Shown: in pieces, positions 18,710-29,800 of the stretch
How the letters are laid out: every line of letters begins with the position of its first letter
Position numbering within the stretch: position 1 is the stretch's first letter
Assembly: GCA_014529385.2 (NCBI GenBank)
Contig: CM043953.1
Coordinates: 74,570,872-74,634,871, forward strand
Direction of reading: 5' to 3'
Length of the DNA stretch: 64,000 nucleotides
Source of the DNA: Adiantum capillus-veneris
Lineage: Eukaryota > Streptophyta > Polypodiopsida > Polypodiales > Pteridaceae
Program-made: the position numbers and the translations under genes
The notes under the pieces: model-generated
The model's input: only the letters and a program-made list of their open reading frames with translations
Told to the model about the DNA's origin: nothing
Databases searched by the model: none

Positions 18710-21643
18710 CTACTCCACATTTGATACCATATCTGAACTTTGATCCAAGTGTGGTTGATGTGCACGAGTGAGGCCTTCTTTGGCTTTTAGAGCATGCCTT
18801 TCTGGAATCTTTATTCTAGAAAATGGTCCTTCTTTGTTGGGTCTCCAAGACCAAACAATTGCATCTACAGTTTCCCACACTTGTTCATCCTTATAGTTGA
18901 TAGCCCAATAACCCTTCCAACAATTGCTGGAAGCTTGAGTATCTGTCATCCCACTTTTTCTTGCGCAAGGTGCCCAATATTGAATCAAGAGTTTTCTATA
19001 GTTTGGTGATGTAGGCTCATTATCAATGTCAGATAAAGCCATTGCAAGCCACACTGGGTAGATTTCTGTGTCACTCGGAACAAGCATAAGAAAGTCACCT
19101 TGGTGCACATCAGACATAGGGTCAAACTCTTCCCTTGGCCTATCTCGTTGAGGCCCACAAAAGTGATCCTTCAACTCTTCAAGGCCTAGGAATCTTTCTG
19201 CTCCCTGTTGCAAATTCATTGTAGTGCTTTGTAGGTGAGAATATTCTTGCGTTTTTGGCCAAAACATTTCATACAAGACTCCCTCTGATATGATTGCTTT
19301 TCCAATCTCTTCAATTACCTTACTCCAATAATCTATCACGGGTCTATAATATCGCGGAATACTTGAACCATTCCCTAAATTTTTCCAAAATTTTATATAG
19401 TTCTTTAGCCCCAAAATGACTTCTTCGTGGACCTTGACATACTCCGCCGTTTGTACTAGAGGTGGATCTCCATGTGGTAACATTGGCTTGCCTTCTGTGT
19501 CTGTTTTCCAAAGGCGAATACTTCCACTCCAACTTGATACACCTACATGTGCCTTATATTGCATCATTGGTGTCTCATCCTGCATAAAGAACCTGAACTG
19601 AAGCGGTTTGGAATGTCCAACAAGTATGTCTTGTCCATCACAAAGATAGCCATCACAATATTGCTTGAAATCGGGGATCTTTGTGAGAAAAAATGGAGCT
19701 GGAGATGAAGATGAGCTGTTTCGTAATGTATCCATCAAATGTGGCAAAGTATAGGTTTGGGTAACTCTCAGCTTCTCTGAAAACCTACTAAACATGGCGT
19801 CTATGTCCTCATGTGTATGCCCAACCATTAAAAATCCCAGCTGGATGGTTTTGAAAACACCCCTTGCAACAAGCATTGACAAATAGGCAAATAAGTATAG
19901 ATTTTTGTTTTCCCCTGCACAATTATCCAATTGTAGCAACAAGTTCTCTGGCAATCTGCGAAATGTTGACCCCAATTCCTCTTCTGCAATTTCTGACGAC
20001 TGCACAATGGGCTCTTTTCCATCACTCAAGTTATGGTAGTCCAAAGCATCCCTTGAGTTCAAAGCATGTAGTAGTGAAATATTGCTCCTTGGAAGTCCAT
20101 TTGTTACTAGATCACCAAGAGGATGCTTATCTATCCTCTCTAGGTTATGTAAACAATTAGCAATTGAGCCAATTGTCAGATTTGGATCAGCTGGCCACAA
20201 ACCATTCAAGACAAAGTGTCCGTAATGACCTTCTCCATGTCCATGAGTGATCATGCCAATCAATGCCACCTGCAGATTATATCCTGAATCCACACCCTTG
20301 GGAACAATGCATAATCTAGGAATGGCAGTCTTCTTTTGATCCATCTTATCATGGATTATGCATACATATTTTTGTGGTTGAGTTTCTGAATACGTGCGCC
20401 ATGCATAATATAGGCTTCTGCAACTCTTTTGTTGTGCCATGTGAACTTCTCTCTCCCTCAAGAGAAGAGCTCTCTCTTCAAGAGAAGGTTTAGCTTCTAA
20501 CCTTGCCTTGATTGAGCTACAAATATTGCACTTAGAGAACTCACTCGTCTTTGTTAAAGTGACATGTGGGTACTCTTTGTTCCAAATTCTACCAAAAGAA
20601 GATTGGGATAGCTTCTTCTCATAACCCATTTGGTCAAGTGTCGTGTTGATTTCACATAAAATATCCACTTGTTTGTATGTTGATGGACTCACCAATTGAG
20701 TCTCTCTTGAGCCATCTAGCAGTGTTCTACTTCTATGTGGCATCTTCTCAGAGTTGTTTTCCACAAACTCATTTAGTAGTGCTCTTGCTAAACTAGTATG
20801 TTGAAGTCCCCTTCTCAATGTACATGTGTTCCCATGTACATATTGGCGCACACCATTTTCAAAGTTCTCCTTGTATCGATAAAATGATGTCTTTGGTATT
20901 CCATGTAGCTCATACCATGCTCTACAACAAACAATAGAGCCATTTAGCCTGAATTGGTATCGTGACTTCTCATCTTTCTGATAACATATAGAAAGAACAT
21001 CATAAACATAATTAGTGCGTGATTTTTGAGACTCTCCCCAAAACTGTTGTCGTAACCTTGTCACCATATCACGATCTGCAAACTGGCAACATTTTTGTGC
21101 ACAACAATCAATGCATGATACCCTTTGAATTGATTTGTTTGAAAGGTAAAAAGTCAAAGCTGGTGTTGCTTTTGATTTTTGAGTCCTGTTCATGAAAGTG
21201 TATTGTCTCTTCCTTGACAACTGGACAACATTACTCCCATCAAGTTTTTTTCCAACATTGTCATCGTTGGATACATCCTCATATGTAGCATGCATGCCAT
21301 CAACAGGAACAAATCGTTGTAATGGGCTCCCATTCAACATTGTTGTCTGCTTGATGGGCCACTTTAGCAAAGTGATGCTACCCACTTCAACCACATCATC
21401 AATGCTTGCATTTTCTCTTTCAATACCCACACCCACACAATCAGGACCAAGTTCCTGAAAGTTGACATAATCATGTGGAAATACATATAAGATGGTCCCT
21501 TCATTCATGGTTTGCATCATTGTGTCATCTTTTAAAAGGACCCTCTGATTTCTCCAAGACTCTTGAATCATTGCTTCAAATTCTGGGCTTGTCATAGGTA
21601 TTGCATCTGTAACTAGAGGATCAGAATGATCATGTTCTCCCAT
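18710..21643 (-). CDS. DUF7869-type DDE transposase (977 aa)
   Basis: A minus-strand frame with the hallmarks of plant DUF7869 proteins, an RNase-H-fold DDE family found in DNA transposons. A cysteine-rich part comes early (CIDCCAQKCC), followed by an HTH-like segment (HGIPKTSFYRYKENFENG). The first acidic strand is IIHDKMDQKK (about residue 431), the second LLLQLDNCAGENKN (about 571) and the third GHTHEDIDAMFSRF (about 610-615). The Asn-Lys-Asn and His-Thr-His-Glu-Asp blocks are signatures of the family. The C-terminus (about 700-977) is typical of the group but has no assigned role. The gene runs toward the left terminal repeat, ending about 290 bp inside it. The frame is uninterrupted, so this copy may be functional. 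An upstream exon probably exists (next entry). Confidence 0.85.
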   Translation of the reverse strand: MGEHDHSDPLVTDAIPMTSPEFEAMIQESWRNQRVLLKDDTMMQTMNEGTILYVFPHDYVNFQELGPDCVGVGIERENASIDDVVEVGSITLLKWPIKQTTMLNGSPLQRFVPVDGMHATYEDVSNDDNVGKKLDGSNVVQLSRKRQYTFMNRTQKSKATPALTFYLSNKSIQRVSCIDCCAQKCCQFADRDMVTRLRQQFWGESQKSRTNYVYDVLSICYQKDEKSRYQFRLNGSIVCCRAWYELHGIPKTSFYRYKENFENGVRQYVHGNTCTLRRGLQHTSLARALLNEFVENNSEKMPHRSRTLLDGSRETQLVSPSTYKQVDILCEINTTLDQMGYEKKLSQSSFGRIWNKEYPHVTLTKTSEFSKCNICSSIKARLEAKPSLEERALLLREREVHMAQQKSCRSLYYAWRTYSETQPQKYVCIIHDKMDQKKTAIPRLCIVPKGVDSGYNLQVALIGMITHGHGEGHYGHFVLNGLWPADPNLTIGSIANCLHNLERIDKHPLGDLVTNGLPRSNISLLHALNSRDALDYHNLSDGKEPIVQSSEIAEEELGSTFRRLPENLLLQLDNCAGENKNLYLFAYLSMLVARGVFKTIQLGFLMVGHTHEDIDAMFSRFSEKLRVTQTYTLPHLMDTLRNSSSSSPAPFFLTKIPDFKQYCDGYLCDGQDILVGHSKPLQFRFFMQDETPMMQYKAHVGVSSWSGSIRLWKTDTEGKPMLPHGDPPLVQTAEYVKVHEEVILGLKNYIKFWKNLGNGSSIPRYYRPVIDYWSKVIEEIGKAIISEGVLYEMFWPKTQEYSHLQSTTMNLQQGAERFLGLEELKDHFCGPQRDRPREEFDPMSDVHQGDFLMLVPSDTEIYPVWLAMALSDIDNEPTSPNYRKLLIQYWAPCARKSGMTDTQASSNCWKGYWAINYKDEQVWETVDAIVWSWRPNKEGPFSRIKIPERHALKAKEGLTRAHQPHLDQSSDMVSNVE

Positions 21644-21677
21644 TTAATACAAAAGATTGCAAAAGAAGCTTTGACCA

Positions 21678-21902
21678 TCAAACAACACTCCATAATGAGC
21701 CTTGGAGAGATGAAGTATCCATTGTAGGAAAAGGTAGGACCACATCCTTCAAGCATTCCTCCACTAGTATGGAGACATTTCCTTGCCCTATCTTTGTACC
21801 ACCACAAGTGGAATCTGGATCTGTTCTACACACACAGCCAATACCAACAATTTCATTGTCAAGTATCATATGTACTTTCTCCCCAGATTCAAAGTCCATC
21901 CT
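21678..21902 (-). CDS. Probable upstream exon of the transposase (DUF8039-like)
   Basis: On the minus strand, TTTTCACTTACAG, a good splice acceptor, directly precedes GATGGACTTTGAATCTGG. The frame reads MDFESGEKVHMILDNE, then IGCVCRTDPDSTCGG and GQGNVSILVEECL. This pattern resembles the DUF8039 beta-rich domain found upstream of plant transposase-like domains. It ends in a stop just before the 21643 ATG. The junction to the main frame is unresolved: it may be a short intron or a frameshift. The acceptor implies at least one more exon at higher coordinates. Confidence 0.5.
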   Translation of the reverse strand, partial: RMDFESGEKVHMILDNEIVGIGCVCRTDPDSTCGGTKIGQGNVSILVEECLKDVVLPFPTMDTSSLQGSLWSVV

Positions 21903-21989
21903 GTAAGTGAAAAAGATTACATTGTTAAATCCATAGTTATAGAAAAATACTCTCCAAACAAAAAATCATGCTACAACATGGAAAAGGTT

Positions 21990-24330
21990 TGCATAGGTTG
22001 GACAAGTGGTGAACCTTGAGACCAAATACTCCTTGCTATATTAATGGAAGCAAGGTTGGAAATTATGGTGGATCTTGAAACCAAAGCATCCTTGCTATAT
22101 TAGAGCATAGGTTGGACAAGTGGTGGACCTAGTTGTAATACCCACTTCCACCTATCAACTACTATAGGACTATGCTTTCCAATGTCCAAGTATCCCTTGA
22201 GTCTTTCAAGGTTGAACACGTGGTGGACCTTGAAACGAAAATCCCCTTTCTATATCAGACCATAGCTTGGACAAGTGGTGGACCTAGTTATAATGCCCAA
22301 TATCCAAGGTGAAACACCTTAGGACCTTGCTACCTTGCTTGCCAATGTTTACGTAGCCCCTCATTTCTTTAATGGAAGCAAGGTTGGACAAGTGGTGGAC
22401 CTTGAAACCAAAGCCTCTTTGCTATATGAGAGCATAGGTTGGACCTAGTTGTAATACCCACTGCCACCTATCAACTACTATAGGACTATGCTTTCCAATG
22501 TCCAAGTATCCCTTGAGTCTTGCAAGGTTGAACACATGGTGGACCTTGAAACGAAAATCCCCTTTCTATATCAGAGCATAGCTTGGACAAGTGGTGGACC
22601 TAGTTATAATGCCCAATATCCAAGGTGAAATACCTTAGGACCTTTCTACCTTGCTTGCCAATGTTTACGTAGCCCCTCATTTCTTTAATGGAAGCAAGGT
22701 TGGACAAGTGGTGGACCTTGAAACCAAAGACTCTTTGCTATATGAGAGCATAGGTTGGACCTAGTTGTAATACCCACTGCCACCTATCAACTACTATAGG
22801 ACTATGCTTTCCAATGTCCAAGTATCCCTTGAGTCTTGCAAGGTTGAACACATGGTGGACCTTGAAACGAAAATCCCCTTTCTATATCAGAGCATAGCTT
22901 GGACAAGTGGTGGACCTAGTTATAATGCCCAATATCCAAGGTGAAATACCTTAGGACCTTTCTACCTTGCTTGCCAATGTTTATGTAGCCCCTCATTTCT
23001 TTAATGGAAGCAAGGTTGGACAAGTGGTGGACCTTGAAACCAAAGCCTCTTTGCTATATGAGAGCATAGGTTGGACCTAGTTGTAATACCCACTGCCACC
23101 TATCAACTACTATAGGACTATGCTTTCCAATGTCCAAGTATCCCTTGAGTCTTGCAAGGTTGAACACGTGGTGGACCTTGAAACGAAAATCCCCTTTCTA
23201 TATCAGAGCATAGCTTGGACAAGCGGTGGACCTAGTTATAATGCCCAATATCCAAGGTGAAATACCTTAGGACCTTTCTACCTTGCTTGCCAATGTTTAC
23301 GTAGCCCCTCATTTCTTTAATGGAAGCAAGGTTGGACAAGTGGTGGACCTTGAAACTAAATCCTCTTTGCTATATGAGAGCATAGGTTGAACTTAGTTGT
23401 AATACCCACTGCCACCTATCAACTACTATAGGACTATGCTTTCCAATGTCCAAGTATCCCTTGAGTCTTGCAAGGTTGAACACGTGGTGGACCTTGAAAC
23501 GAAAATCCCCTTTCTATATCAGAGCATAGCTTGGACAAGTGGTGGACCTAGCTATAATGCCCAATATCCAAGGTGAAATACCTTAGGACCTTTCTACCTT
23601 GCTTGCCAATGTTTACGTAGCCCCTCATTTCTTTAATGGAAGCAAGGTTGGACAAGTGGTGGACCTTGAAACCAACGCCTCTTTGCTATATGAGAGCATA
23701 GGTTGGACCTAGTTGTAATACTTGCTGCCACCTATCAACTACTATAGGACTATGCTTTCCAATGTCCAAGTATCCCTTGAGTCTTGCAAGGTTGAACACG
23801 TGGTGGACCTTGAAACGAAAATCCCCTTTCTATATCAGAGCATAGCTTGGACAAGTGGTGGACCTAGTTATAATGCCCAATATCCAAGGTGAAATACCTT
23901 AGGAGCTTTCTACCTTGCTTGCCAATGTTTACATAGCCCCTCATTTCTTTAATGGAAGCAAGGTTGGACAAGTGGTGGACCTTGAAACCAAAGCCTCTTT
24001 GCTATATGAGAGCATAGGTTGGACCTAGTTGTTATACCCACTGCCACCTATCAACTACTATAGGACTATGCTTTCCAATGTCCAAGTATCCCTTGAGTCT
24101 TGCAAGGTTGAACACGTGGTGGATTATTGAAACCAAAATCCCCTTTCTATATCAGAGCATATCTTGGACAATTGGTGGACCTAGTTATAATGCCCCTCCT
24201 TTCTTTAATGGAAGAAAGGTTGGAAAAGTGGTGAATCTTGAAACCCAAACCCTTTGGCTATATATAGAGGATATCTTGGACAAGTGGTGGGCTTAGTTGT
24301 AGTATCCAATGTCCAAGGTCCAAGGTGAAC
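21990..24330 (+). repeat. ~316-bp tandem array with TTGGACAAGTGGTGGACCTT core
   Basis: About six consecutive units. The marker GCTATATGAG starts at 22421, 22738, 23053, 23369, 23685 and 24001, giving spacings of 317, 315, 316, 316 and 316 bp. Each unit contains several forms of the core motif, for example AGGTTGGACAAGTGGTGGAC and AGGTTGAACACGTGGTGGAC. The copies are nearly identical, so homogenisation is recent. The array sits just upstream of the transposase gene, where its promoter should be, and the motif is in plus orientation. Confidence 0.92.
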
Positions 24331-25310
24331 TATGTAAAGACCTTACTTCCAAAAACAAAGTCGTACAAGTGGTTCTCCTTCAAACCAAAACGTCCTTAGT
24401 GTATTAGAACATAGCTTGGAGAAGTCGTGGACTTAGTTGTAATGGTGAATGTCCAAAGCAAACTATTATAGGACCTTGCTTCCCAAATCAAGTTTGGACA
24501 AGTGGTGGATCTTGAAACCAAAACCCCCTTACTGTATTAGAGCATAGCTTAGATAAGTGGTGGACCTAGCTGCCATGGAAAATGTTCAATGTGAACTGCT
24601 ACAGGACCTTGCTATTAAATGTCTAAGTAGAGCTAGCTTCTTTAATGGAATCAAGGTTGGGAAAGTGGTGCATCTTGAAACCAAAAGCCCTTTATTGTAT
24701 TAGAGCATAGCTTGGACAAGTGAGGGACCTAGTTTTAATGTGTGATGTCCAAAGAAAAGTATTACAAGACCTTGCTTTCCAATATTTGAATTGGTCAAGT
24801 GGTTAAAACTAAGTATAAAACTTTGACCATTTTCTTCTCGAATTGCCAAAAAGCTAGTTTTAGACACCCCTAAATGAAAATGGTTTAGGGTGGCCTTAAG
24901 CAACGTTTTTTCAAAGACTTGAACAAAAGGGTTGCCGAAGAGTAATGAAAATTTATTATGGCTTGAAGTGCCTGAGTATGTGAAAACAAGCCTAGGTTTT
25001 CCACGAGGCAAAAGGTGACATAATAAGAACATTGGAAACTTAGGATTGACCATGTGGCCTAAACTTTGGCAAGTGAAGTGGTGGCCAAGTTTTGTGGCAC
25101 AGTGTGCACTTGGTCCTATATGTGTTGACCACTTGGCTAAATCAAGGACCATAAGGCCAAACCGTTGGCACCTTAAATATAGTATGGGACATAATATAGA
25201 ACTGCTATAGTAAATTAGTAGTATAGTTAATATGTTAATATTTGTATTATATTTAAGTATATGCTAAATATAATTTATGTTCAAAATTTCACTAATGAAG
25301 AATGTTCCCA
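24331..25310 (+). other. Degenerate motif copies and spacer
   Basis: To about 24735 there are further diverged copies of the array motif (for example TTGGACAAGTGGTGGATCTT near 24493). After that come low-complexity AT-rich stretches. A 150-residue minus-strand frame (24700-25152) has no domain and partly overlaps repeat sequence, so I do not call it a gene. Confidence 0.5.
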
Positions 25311-25313
25311 TTT

Positions 25314-25535
25314 AGCACTCCAGATGCGGGGTCTTAGGGCAATGCCACAATGGGGTGACAAGGCAGCGCTTCCACGTGAGGTTTGGGGGTAGCGCTCTTG
25401 ATGGGGATGTGGAATATAGCGCTCTCGATGGCGGGGCTTGGGAGGCTGATTTTAGGATATTGTTCCGGGCGGGGTCAAGGGGCAGCGCCCCAGCGCGGCT
25501 AGGGGCAGCGCCCAAAGATTATTTTTTTTTAAAGT
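25314..25535 (+). repeat. GC-rich island with repeated AGCGC, ending in a T tract (SINE/MITE-like)
   Basis: This sharply GC-rich block in AT-rich surroundings has AGCGC repeated at least six times (GCAGCGCTT, TAGCGCTC, GGGCAGCGCCCC and others) and ends in a poly-T run. A short non-autonomous insertion, or a degraded piece of another repeat, would fit. No open frame is convincing. Confidence 0.45.
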
Positions 25536-26378
25536 GAATTCATAGTATAGAGTTACGCATGTTTTGCATATTTTCAACCGTGATTTCTTTAATTTTGGCT
25601 GTGTGAATTGGTTAATGTTTTATATTGATTTTGTTTTTTTTAATCCTATGATAAAACATGGACTTGTAGCATACGTGGCATTCTAATAAACCCTATCAAG
25701 ATTAGGCACACAGAGAGCGCACAAGCAACGCACACAGAGAAAGCAGGCGAGCAGCAAACACACAGAAAGCACACACGGATTGTACACAGTTGGAGTATAC
25801 GCGCACGTAGAGGAGCAAGCCCGGCATCGTACACAACACACAGGTGGAGCGCACAGGATTGAAAGTTCGCGCACAAGATAAAGAAACAGCAGCGTACGCA
25901 ACGCTTTCTAGAAGGGCAGGATCGGGCATAGCTTCTTCTCAGGAGACATTGCACACCTCACGAATAGAGAATAAACAGGTATTTCTCTCTCTCTCACTCT
26001 CTGTCTTTCTCCATATAGAGAAGATGGTTCTTTGTAACTCTTCTTGCACACACACTCTCGTCAAAAGACAGAGATACGTAGTTTAAAAATATCCCCGCAC
26101 ACATACACATATTCCTACACATCGTCTTCCTCTCTTCCACATACATAACCACAGTGAAATCTGTTATCTTGTTGTCTCTCTCTTGAAAATACATGCACAT
26201 ATTCCCACACATCGTCTTCCTCACTTCCACATACATAACCATAGTGAAATCTGTTATCTTGTTGTCTCTCTCTTGAAAATACGTGCACATATTCCCATAC
26301 ATCGTCTTCCTCTCTTCCACATACATAAACACAGTGAAATCTGTTATCTTTCTCTCTCTCCTCTCTCTAGAAAACAGG

Positions 26379-26419
<41 letters not shown>

Positions 26420-26850
26420 GTATCTTGCTATCTCTCTCTTGAAAATACATGCTCATGTATGTGTGCGTCTGTGTTATCTATGTGTATGTATGTATATTTG
26501 TGTGATTTCATTGTAATACTCATACATAATGCAGATACACAATTACACTTAATTACGATATGCACACATAGTATATATACATACATAAATATCACAAATA
26601 ACTAACACATTGTAATACTTGTAAACTTGAATGGAAGACTTACTTGCGTGATCTGTTAAAGTCGATTCTTGTAGCGAGTTCTGGATGTATACTGAGCTGA
26701 TTTTCCTCTAATCCATTTGTAGATATGATTGTAACTTCTGTTTCTCAAAAATAGTAGTGTTGTTTAGTGATACACCTAATGGACATAAATGGTTGAAACT
26801 AGGACATGTAGACCAAAAATACGTGTATTTCTTTGGATGAATATATACAC
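25536..26850. other. Spacer with CA/AC-rich sequence, no gene recognised
   Basis: 25680-25990 is rich in GCACACA/AGCGCACA and has overlapping open frames in several phases on the minus strand, typical of low-complexity sequence. 26100-26360 holds a 90-bp tandem repeat and 26378-26412 a CT microsatellite. The region might contain the promoter or first exon of the cargo gene downstream, but nothing proves it. Confidence 0.4.
26100..26360 (+). repeat. 90-bp tandem repeat (three copies) and CT microsatellite
   Basis: ATCGTCTTCC starts at 26121, 26211 and 26301, exactly 90 bp apart. The units share TCCACATACATAA and GTGAAATCTGTTATCTT. A CT dinucleotide run of about 35 bp follows. Confidence 0.85.
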
Positions 26851-26859
26851 TTTTTGGTG

Positions 26860-29800
26860 ACCCTTACCACAAGTGGTGGACCTTGAGACCAGTGGACTAT
26901 AAGGACCTCCAAACAATACCTTGTACACTCAATCCTTCTTGGTATCTAGGTTGGACAAGTGGTGGACCTTGTTCAAATTCTCTAACCACTCTCTCTAACA
27001 TGGTGACATAATTTAGGTGTGATAAATTCATATCTATGCAAACTAATATCAGTTTAGGCTTGTTAATTTGAATTTGTTTGAATTTATGTACAATATAATG
27101 ATTTGAGGTTTGCATATTTGAATTTAGGTGGTATAATGATATCTTTTTGTGGTAAACTTGAATTTAAAATCAATTTCGCGTGGAATATTTTAAATTTAAG
27201 TGGTAAAATTTAAATTTTTATTAAAAAGTTTGAGTTTTAAAATTTAGGCGGGATATTTAAAATTTGGGAGGGATATTTTAAATTTAGGCAATCAGATTTT
27301 GAATTTTAAATTTAGGCGGGAAGGTTTTGAATTTATAGCGAGATTTCCCTTACATAAGAGAGTATAGGTTGGACAAGTGGTGGACCTTAAAGCTACAGCA
27401 TCCATGCTACTGGACATGATAGGTAGGGAATCTAGTTGAATATTGTATGTATAATATATATGTAATAGATCTAGCTTGGACAAGTGGTGGACCTTGGAGC
27501 AAAACCCCATGTAAAACATATCATGCACATTCCAAGTGGTAAGAAAAAATATCATTTAAGATATAGCCTTATAGGTTGGACAAGTGGTGGACCTTAACAC
27601 CAAGATATTCTTAATGTAATGACATAGAGTGGAAAACTGGTGAATCTTGAGACCAAACCATGCTACTAGCGATAATATCTTGGACAAGTGGTGGACCTTG
27701 AAAGTAATCCCCCCATCTACGAAATATCGTGGGTTTAAGGTATTTTGATGGAGCCTAGCATCTTGGAGACATGGTGCACTTGCTTCTTCATGTTTCAATG
27801 GAGCTATCTTGGACAAATGGTGGAGCATCCTTCTCTCCATGTTTCAATGGAGCCTAGCTTGGACAAGTGGTGGACCTTTGCTTCTCTTCTATGATTCAAG
27901 TGGTGGACCTTGGAACCAAACCCCCATGTAAAAACCTATCATGGTCACTCCAAGTGGTGAGAAAGAATAACCTTTAAGATATAGCCTTATAGGTTGGACA
28001 AGTGGTGGACCTTAACACCCTAATATTCTTAATAAATGACATAGAGTGAAAAAAGTGGTGAAATCTTGAGACAAAACCACTCATGCTACTAGCGATTAGC
28101 TGGACAACTGGTGGACCTTGAACCGACTCCCCATGTTTCAATGGACTTAGCTTGGACAAATGGTGGAGCATCGTTCTCTCCATGTTTCAATGGGCTAGCT
28201 TGGACAAGTGGTGGACCTTTGTTTCTCTCTATGTTTCAATAGAGTTAGCTTGGACAAGTGGTGGACCTTGGAACCAAACCCCCATGTAAAACTATCATGG
28301 TCACTCCAAGTGGTGAGAAAGAATAACTTTAATGATATAGCCTTATAGGTTGGACAAGTGGTGGACCTTAACACCAGATATTCTTAATATAATGCATAGA
28401 GTGGAAAAGTGGTGAATCTTGAGACCAAACCACTCAGGCTACTACCAATAATAGCTTGGACAAGTGTTGGGACTTGAATGTAAACCCCTCATCTACGACA
28501 TATCGTGGGTTTAATGTTTTTCGATGGAGCCTAGCATCTTGGAGACATGGTGCGCTTGCTTTCGTCATGTTTCAATGGAGCCTATCTTGGACAAATGGTG
28601 GAGCATCCTTCTCTCCATGTTTCAATGGACCCTAGCTTGGACAAGTGGTGGACCTTTGCTCTCTCTATGTTTCAATAGAGTTAGCTTGGACAAGTGGTGG
28701 ACCTTGGAACCAAATCCCATGTAAAACCTATCATGGTCACTCCAAGTGGTAAGAAAGAATAACCTTTAAGATATAGACTTATAGGTTGGACAAGTGGTGG
28801 ACCTTAACACCCACATATTCTTAATATAATGACATAGAGTGGAAAAAGTGGTGAATCTTGAGACAAAACCAATGTACTACCGATAATAGCTTGACATGTG
28901 TGGGGTACCTTGAATGTAAACCCCTCATGTTACAAATATCGTGGGTTTTTAAAGTATTTCGATGAAAGGACTAGCGTCTAATGGAGACATGGTGCTGCTT
29001 GCTTCTCTTCATGGTTTCAATGGAGTTCTCTTCTTGGACAAATAGTGGAGGCATCCTTCTCTCCATGTTCAATGGACCCTAGCTTGGACAAGTAGTGGAC
29101 CTTTGTTGATCTCTATGATTCAATAGTGTTAGCTTGGACAAGTGATGGACCTTGGAACCAAACCCCATGTAAAACCTATCATGGTCACTCCAAGTGGTGA
29201 GAAAGAATAACCTTTAAGATATAGCCTTATAGGTTGGACAAGTGGTGACCTTAACACCCAAATATTCTTAATATAATGACATAGAGTGTGAAAAGAAGTG
29301 GTGAATCTTAGAATAAAACCACTCATGCTACTAGCGTAATAGCTTGGACAAGTGGTGGACCTTGATGTATAACCCCCATGTTATCATAAGTAATTTAGCC
29401 TCTCGACAAAATGGGGTGGAAGCATCGTTCTCTCCATGTTTCAATGGAGCCTCTCTTGGACAAACGTGGTTGACTTTGTTTCTCTCTATGTTTCAATAGA
29501 GTTAGCTTGGACAAGTGGTGGAACTTGGAACAAAAACCCCCTTGTAAAACCTATCATGGTCACTCCAAGTGGGAAGAAAGAATAACCTTTAAGATGTAGC
29601 CTGATAGGTTGGACAAGTGGCGGCCCTTAACACCCACATATTCTTAATAAAAGTGGTTGAATCTTGAGACCAAACCCTCTGCCTACTAGCAATAATAGCT
29701 TAGGACAAGTGGTGGACCTTGAATGTAAACCCCTCATATACGAAATATCATGGGTTTAATGTATTTCGAATGGAGCGTAGCATCTTGGAGACATGGTTGA

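Noticed and set aside
24700-25152. 150-aa minus-strand frame
   Set aside because: No domain, overlaps degenerate satellite at one end, and no splice or start context was found.
25646-25954. Overlapping minus-strand Cys-rich frames
   Set aside because: Three phases are open at once over a CA/GC-rich low-complexity stretch, which is typical of chance frames.
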